Shown: positions 6,395 to 9,924 of the stretch, piece after piece
How the letters are laid out: every line of letters starts with the position of its first letter
Numbering within the stretch: position 1 is the first letter of the stretch
From: Lachnospiraceae bacterium
Lineage (GTDB): Bacteria; Bacillota; Clostridia; Lachnospirales; Lachnospiraceae
Assembly (NCBI GenBank): GCA_016297945.1
Contig: JAEDFR010000086.1
Location: 1 to 9,924, forward strand
Direction: 5' to 3'
Length of the DNA: 9,924 nt
Program-made: the position numbers and the translations under genes
Notes under the pieces: model-generated
Database searches by the model: none
What the model was told of the DNA's origin: nothing
Seen by the model: only the letters and a program-made list of their open reading frames with translations

Positions 6395-7777
6395 ATGAAG
6401 TTTCGGGATTTATTACGGCTTAGTACAAGCAATCTGTTTAAAAGAAAACTACGGACCGTTCTTACAATACTGGGGGTTACCATCGGTGTGGCTTCGATTG
6501 TGGTCATGGTTTCTTTGGGACTGGGACTGAGCCGGTCAGTCACTGAGGAAATGTCGAATTACGGAAGTCTGACCAGTGTGGAAGTCAGGGATGCCTCAAA
6601 TGGCTATTACTATATGGGAGAAGACAATCAGGATGTTGATGAAAATAAGCATCTGGACGACGATGCCATTGAAGAACTGAAGGCATTGCCCAATGTTGTT
6701 GATGTGATTCCCATGATTTCCATAGATGTAATGATTAAAAGCGGTGGGTATGAAGGTAATTATATTACTCTGTATGGTGTGCCTGACGGATATCTGGAAA
6801 GTCAGAATGTGGAGCTTGCATCCGGAACATATCCGTCTGAAAATGGTGGTGTGCCTACAATTTTGTATGGCAATATGATTTTGTCCCAGATGTATAACGG
6901 AAAGACACAGAGCGGGTACTGGTATGATGGTGTCATGGCTGATGTGGATCTTATGAATGACCCGATTACTTTTATTTTGGATCAGGATGCTTACTGGCAG
7001 TATCAGGCGGGCGGCACCGGAGAGGATGGAACGGTACCGCAAATGCCGAAAAAGCATTTGTTTGAAACCAGCGGTGTCATTGCAGGCGGACCGGATGAAT
7101 ATAATTCCTATAGTTACTATATGTATTGCAATATTGATGATTTAAAAGCGGTTTTAAAACGGGATTTCAAGAATAAAGCCATTCCGGGACAACCCACTAC
7201 AAAAAGTGGTAAGCCATATAAACAGCTGTATTATAGTCAGTTAAAAGTTATGACGGATACCATGGATCATGTATCGGATCTGCAGAAAGAAATCAGCAGT
7301 ATGGGCTACAATGCTTCCAGTGATGCGGAGTGGATTTCGCAGCAGCAAAAAACCATGGGCTATATCCAGCTTGTGCTCGGAGGCATTGGTGCGGTTTCTT
7401 TGTTAGTTGCGGCTATCGGCATTGCCAATACCATGATGATGTCCATTTATGAGAGAACGAAAGAAATCGGTATCATGAAAGTGCTTGGATGCGATATGCG
7501 TAATATTCAGGGAATGTTTCTGATAGAGGCCGGTTTTATCGGCTTAATCGGTGGAATTACTGGACTTGCCATCAGTTATGGGTTATCAGTGACTGTTAAT
7601 TTTCTGGTTGCCAATATGGCCGGTGATATGGGAATTAGCGGCGGTATTTCTTATATTCCTTTGTGGCTGGCGCTTATGTCTTTGGTTTTTGCGGTTTTTG
7701 TGGGAATGTTAGCAGGTTTCTTCCCTTCTCTTCGCGCAATGAAACTCAGCCCTCTTGCGGCAATTCGAAATGAATAA
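6395..7777 (+). CDS. ABC transporter permease, MacB/FtsX family
   Basis: This 460-residue permease has the MacB layout. A cytoplasmic amphipathic start (LLRLSTSNLFKRKLRT) leads to membrane helix 1 (about 21-45). A large extracytoplasmic domain (about 46-320) follows, then helices 2-4 (about 324-346, 375-404 and 422-444). The loop ERTKEIGIMKVLGC (353-366) and the ending PSLRAMKLSPLAAIRNE are family hallmarks; the former is the coupling region that contacts the ATPase. MacB-type permeases use ATP to move their external domains rather than passing substrate through the membrane core. The external domain is rich in Tyr and Gly (YYYMGEDN, NSYSYYMYCN). AGGAG at 6383-6387, seven bases before ATG 6395, fixes the start, 23 bases after the preceding gene. 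It should dimerise with the ATPase encoded at 3972. Substrate unknown; antimicrobial peptide or lipid export is only a family-level possibility. Confidence 0.94.
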   Translation: MKFRDLLRLSTSNLFKRKLRTVLTILGVTIGVASIVVMVSLGLGLSRSVTEEMSNYGSLTSVEVRDASNGYYYMGEDNQDVDENKHLDDDAIEELKALPNVVDVIPMISIDVMIKSGGYEGNYITLYGVPDGYLESQNVELASGTYPSENGGVPTILYGNMILSQMYNGKTQSGYWYDGVMADVDLMNDPITFILDQDAYWQYQAGGTGEDGTVPQMPKKHLFETSGVIAGGPDEYNSYSYYMYCNIDDLKAVLKRDFKNKAIPGQPTTKSGKPYKQLYYSQLKVMTDTMDHVSDLQKEISSMGYNASSDAEWISQQQKTMGYIQLVLGGIGAVSLLVAAIGIANTMMMSIYERTKEIGIMKVLGCDMRNIQGMFLIEAGFIGLIGGITGLAISYGLSVTVNFLVANMAGDMGISGGISYIPLWLALMSLVFAVFVGMLAGFFPSLRAMKLSPLAAIRNE

Positions 7778-7873
7778 ACTAATCCGGCAGTTTGATTATT
7801 TGCCTTTTTGTTCGCTTATGCCGCTAAGATAGGTGCAAAACCTCGTAAAATCCGGCGGGTAAAGATATATATT

Positions 7874-7894
7874 GGGAACACTAATCAGAAAAGT
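7874..7894 (+). repeat. Dispersed intergenic box, copy B
   Basis: GGGAACACTAATCAGAAAAG matches copy A at 17 of 20 positions, and the similarity extends on both sides (GATATAT before it, GATAAAATAATTTG after it). It lies about 55 bases upstream of the -10 of the coiled-coil gene. A weaker version (11 of 12 core bases) recurs at 7988-7999 in the leader of that gene. Confidence 0.5.
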
Positions 7895-7927
7895 GATAAA
7901 ATAATTTGCAAATTTGTAGTTTTTTTA

Positions 7928-7956
7928 TAGAACATTTTCAGTCTTTATGGTATACT
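7928..7956 (+). promoter_or_regulatory. Probable promoter of the coiled-coil SHOCT gene
   Basis: TATACT (7951-7956) preceded by TGG forms a strong extended -10. The -35 position 17 bases upstream (TAGAAC, 7928-7933) is weak, matching 3 of 6. The leader would be about 78 bases. The 263 bases between the permease stop and this gene show no strong terminator, so some read-through from the ABC operon is possible. Confidence 0.5.
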
Positions 7957-8040
7957 TTATTTAGTATTTCGGTATTATTTTTTGATACAAAAATCAGAAG
8001 TACCAGGGGATACAAATATTGGATATAGGGGCGAAGAAAA

Positions 8041-9729
8041 ATGCAGGATAAAGGAATGGACGTAGCAAGAAAGGCTGCAGAGGAAGCAGCAAGAAAGGCA
8101 GCAGCGGCAGCAGCTATGAAAGCAGCAGCAGAAGCAGGAGGAGATGAAGCTGCACAAAGACAGGCAAAGCAGGCAAGAGAAGCACTTGCAAAAGCAAAAC
8201 AGGAACAGCATCAGGCACAGCAACAGGTTCAAAATGCTGCTGATAGTGGAAATAGAGCCGAATCCGCAGAAGAAGCAAAACGTCAGTCAACAGAAATAGC
8301 CGCAAAGAAGAGAGCTGTTGATTTGTCGCAAAAGGTCGCAGAAGAAGTTGCAAGACAGGCAGCTCACGAGGCTGTTGAGAAAGTCTCGAGTGAAAAAGAT
8401 GCAGCACGCAAGGTGATGGAAGAAGAAACCATTCGTAAGGCTATTACCGATTCGACGAAGCAACTGGCAGAGGAAGTTGCAAAGCGTGTGGCAGATGAAA
8501 ATAACGCAAAGGTTGCGGAAACGGTTAAAAAGTGTGATGAGATAGTACAGAAGGCAAAAGCTGATGCAAAAGAAAAGGCAGAAGCTGAAGCTAAGACACA
8601 GCTTGCCGATATGCTGATTAAGGCACAGGATGAGTGTGAAAAGGCCCTCCAGGAGCTTATGGCAAAAACCGAAGAGGCTGCCAATAAGAAATGTGAAGAA
8701 AGTAAAGCAAATGCAAAGAAAGCTTTAGAGACATCTGAGGCTGATGCAAAGAAGAAATTAGAAGAAACCCAGACTACAGCCAAGAAAAAATACGAAGAAA
8801 TTTTGGCAGAGGCTAAAAAGAATTATGAAGAAACACTCGCTTCTTCTCAAAAGGAATGCGAAAATACCATTGCTGAAAGTCGTGAGAAATGTGCAGAGGC
8901 TTCGAAAAATGCTGATGACACAGCAAAATCAACCATTGATGCAACAAGGGCAAAAGCAGAAGCAGAAGGAAAAGCAAAAGTTCTTGCTTTAAAGACAAAG
9001 GCTGAAGGCGAATCCAATGCGGCTATTGCAGATAAGGTAAAAGCAGCAGAGGAAGTTGCAAAGGTAAAGGCATCTGAAGAAATTCGTAAGGTTGAAATGG
9101 AAGCTGCCAACCGTGTTGAAGAAGTTGTGAAAAGCGAGATTGTCAAAAAAGCAATTGCTGATGCTGTTGACGCAATGGAACAGATTGAAGCTGATAAAGC
9201 CAGAAAGGCAGAAGAAGAGAGACTTCGTCAGGAAGCAGAAGCTGAGCGCTTAAGAAAAGAAGCAGAAGCAAAAGCAAAAGCAGAGGCAGAAGAAGAAGCT
9301 CGTCGTGTGGAAGCAGAACGTTTAAGAAAAGAAGCAGAAGCAAAGGCAAAGGCAGAAGCAGCGGAAAAACAGCGCAAAGCTGCAGAAGCTCTTGCATTCA
9401 GACAGATTCAGGAAGAAGAAAGAAGAAAAGCGGAAAAGGTCGGAGTTACATATACCCAGCCGGGATTTACATCAACTCAGCCAGGACCGACATCAACCCA
9501 GCAGGGACCTACATCAACACAACCTGGACCGACATCAACTCAGCCCGGTGCAATGTCAACCCAGTCCGGCAAACCTACTATTACGATGCCCGGCGGTGGC
9601 GGAAAACTCTCCTTTGCTGAGTTTGAACAGGCTGCTAAAAAGCTTAAGATTTTGTTAGATAATGGTATTATTTCTCAGGAAGAATTTGCTGCAGAGAAAC
9701 AAAATCTGGTTGCCAATATGGAGATTTAG
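8041..9729 (+). CDS. Ala/Lys/Glu-rich hendecad coiled-coil protein with C-terminal SHOCT-like domain
   Basis: This 562-residue protein has no signal peptide or membrane segment, so it is probably cytoplasmic. Residues 1-60 are a poly-Ala/Lys helix. Residues 194-303 hold ten consecutive 11-residue repeats (KKLEETQTTAK, KKYEEILAEAK, KNYEETLASSQ and similar). Residues 385-465 are a TolA-like charged helix in which AERLRKEAEAKAKAEA occurs twice, 24 residues apart. Residues 472-513 are six TQPGPTS-like heptapeptides, followed by a glycine-rich hinge. The last 40 residues (LSFAEFEQAAKKLKILLDNG, then IISQEEF) fit the SHOCT pattern: a short helical hairpin with a G-I-I-[ST]-x-E-E-F turn, found at the C-termini of unrelated proteins. 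The start is ATG 8041, with AGGGG at 8027-8031. The hendecads imply a long rod, the linker a flexible joint, and SHOCT a docking or oligomerisation knob. Five cysteines lie in the rod. Function unknown; a scaffold is inference. Confidence 0.88.
   Translation: MQDKGMDVARKAAEEAARKAAAAAAMKAAAEAGGDEAAQRQAKQAREALAKAKQEQHQAQQQVQNAADSGNRAESAEEAKRQSTEIAAKKRAVDLSQKVAEEVARQAAHEAVEKVSSEKDAARKVMEEETIRKAITDSTKQLAEEVAKRVADENNAKVAETVKKCDEIVQKAKADAKEKAEAEAKTQLADMLIKAQDECEKALQELMAKTEEAANKKCEESKANAKKALETSEADAKKKLEETQTTAKKKYEEILAEAKKNYEETLASSQKECENTIAESREKCAEASKNADDTAKSTIDATRAKAEAEGKAKVLALKTKAEGESNAAIADKVKAAEEVAKVKASEEIRKVEMEAANRVEEVVKSEIVKKAIADAVDAMEQIEADKARKAEEERLRQEAEAERLRKEAEAKAKAEAEEEARRVEAERLRKEAEAKAKAEAAEKQRKAAEALAFRQIQEEERRKAEKVGVTYTQPGFTSTQPGPTSTQQGPTSTQPGPTSTQPGAMSTQSGKPTITMPGGGGKLSFAEFEQAAKKLKILLDNGIISQEEFAAEKQNLVANMEI
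8620..8949 (+). repeat. 33-bp tandem repeats encoding ten hendecads
   Basis: Residues 194-303 divide cleanly into ten 11-residue units with no insertions. The common form is K-K-x-E-E-x-x-A-x-A-K, clearest in the middle units. The DNA units have diverged at synonymous and other sites, so the array is old and held by selection on the protein rather than recently expanded. Confidence 0.75.
9241..9360 (+). repeat. 72-bp-period duplication in the charged helix
   Basis: 9241-9288 and 9313-9360 encode the same 16 residues (AERLRKEAEAKAKAEA) and are nearly identical in DNA, differing at a few third positions. The intervening segment EEEARRVE also resembles the repeat flank. This looks like an internal duplication of a 24-residue helix unit. 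Confidence 0.7.
9454..9579 (+). repeat. 21-bp minisatellite, six units, encoding TQPGPTS-like heptapeptides
   Basis: Six in-frame units read TQPGFTS, TQPGPTS, TQQGPTS, TQPGPTS, TQPGAMS and TQSGKPT. The core DNA is ACWTCAACWCARCCNGGA-like, with the most uniform units in the middle. Proline and glycine in every full unit predict an extended flexible linker between the rod and the SHOCT-like domain. The unit length is a multiple of three, so a change in copy number would keep the frame. Confidence 0.85.
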
Positions 9730-9775
9730 GTTTCAATTTTCACTATTCATCAAAAGTATTTTATTTTAAACTATT

Positions 9776-9808
9776 AACAAGGAATCTTACGGGGTTCCTT
9801 GTTTTTTT
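9776..9808 (+). terminator. Intrinsic terminator after the coiled-coil gene
   Basis: A 9-bp stem (9776-9784 AACAAGGAA with 9795-9803 TTCCTTGTT), extended by a G-T and a C-G pair, closes on a small loop and leads into a run of seven T (9802-9808). It starts 46 bases after the stop codon. Confidence 0.9.
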
Positions 9809-9816
9809 GTGTTCAC

Positions 9817-9837
9817 CCTTTTCGGATTTGTGTTCCT
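9817..9837 (-). repeat. Dispersed intergenic box, copy C
   Basis: Read on the minus strand this is GAACACAAATCCGAAAAGG preceded by AG, matching copy A at 19 of 21 positions. TTTGTGTTC occurs twice here (9806-9814 and 9827-9835), exactly 21 bases apart. It sits directly after the terminator of the coiled-coil gene. Confidence 0.55.
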
Positions 9838-9882
9838 GAAAGGGATATGCTGGAAGTGCGATATATGGAGTTTGTAGACCGA

Positions 9883-9924
9883 TTATGCAGACGCTCTGCC
9901 ACGTTTCTCACAAAGTTCGCAATC
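9883..9924 (-). CDS. Possible 3' end of a minus-strand gene, cut by the window edge
   Basis: The minus strand is open from the window edge for 13 codons to a TAA at 9883-9885, reading DCELCEKRGRASA. The C-x2-C pair could belong to a metal-binding C-terminus, and a convergent gene would suit the terminator at 9776-9808. So short a piece can be chance, since another minus frame is open over the same bases. No family can be named. Confidence 0.2.
   Translation of the reverse strand, partial: DCELCEKRGRASA

Noticed and set aside
7781..7859. Riboswitch or terminator after the permease gene
   Set aside because: Nested short pairings (CCGC/GCGG around AGGT/ACCT) and a GGCA/TGCC hairpin before five T are too weak. 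The AGGTGCAAAACCT segment does not fit the c-di-GMP or other riboswitch cores I know.
8019..8051. Ten-codon TTG-start leader frame overlapping the start of the coiled-coil gene
   Set aside because: AGGGG lies upstream at a usable distance, but the frame is very short, starts with TTG and has no feature beyond chance. The main ATG at 8041 has its own ribosome site.
9847..9924. Plus-strand frame running off the right edge (ATG 9847 or 9865)
   Set aside because: The purine-rich stretch lies too close to ATG 9847 and none is well placed for 9865. The 26 codons show no recognisable motif.

Overview
The window looks like a chromosomal stretch of a low-to-moderate GC Firmicute, most likely a clostridial gut-type bacterium of the Lachnospiraceae. 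The grounds are AT-rich intergenic regions, AGGAG-type ribosome binding sites, Firmicutes-style intrinsic terminators, an HPr-like protein without the active-site histidine, and a nuclease-fused Fe-S helicase of a type I associate with Clostridia. This placement is inference. All clear genes lie on the + strand. I see no tRNA, rRNA, CRISPR array, transposase, phage gene or recognisable riboswitch.

Layout. A short HPr-like gene (15-245) ends before a perfect 14-bp hairpin terminator. Next is a monocistronic gene (485-3076) for an XPD/DinG-type Fe-S helicase with an N-terminal PD-(D/E)XK nuclease domain and an unusual acidic insertion. It is closed by a second terminator. About 850 bases without a convincing gene follow, holding a 14-bp direct repeat, a dispersed box and a promoter.

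That promoter probably drives a three-gene operon (3972-7777). Its products are a MacB/LolD-type ABC ATPase, a secreted and membrane-anchored protein with beta-sandwich (COG1361/CARDB-like) ectodomains and an acidic cytoplasmic tail, and a MacB/FtsX-type permease. ATPase and permease should form a mechanotransmission-type ABC complex. The middle protein sits where MacAB-type systems encode the MacA/HlyD adaptor and may replace it.

After another promoter comes a 562-aa Ala/Lys/Glu-rich coiled-coil protein (8041-9729). It has at least ten 11-residue repeats, a TolA-like charged helix with an internal duplication, a six-unit TQPGPTS-like linker and a C-terminal SHOCT-like domain. A strong terminator ends it. 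The last 40 or so bases may hold the 3' end of a minus-strand gene.

Two patterns cross gene boundaries. A short box (core CACAAATCMGAA) recurs in four intergenic places in both orientations. The three best promoters share an extended -10 of the form TGGTAYAMT. The nearest thing to an undescribed system is the ABC / beta-sandwich membrane protein / permease operon with the coiled-coil SHOCT protein next to it. A functional link between the two is inference from proximity only.
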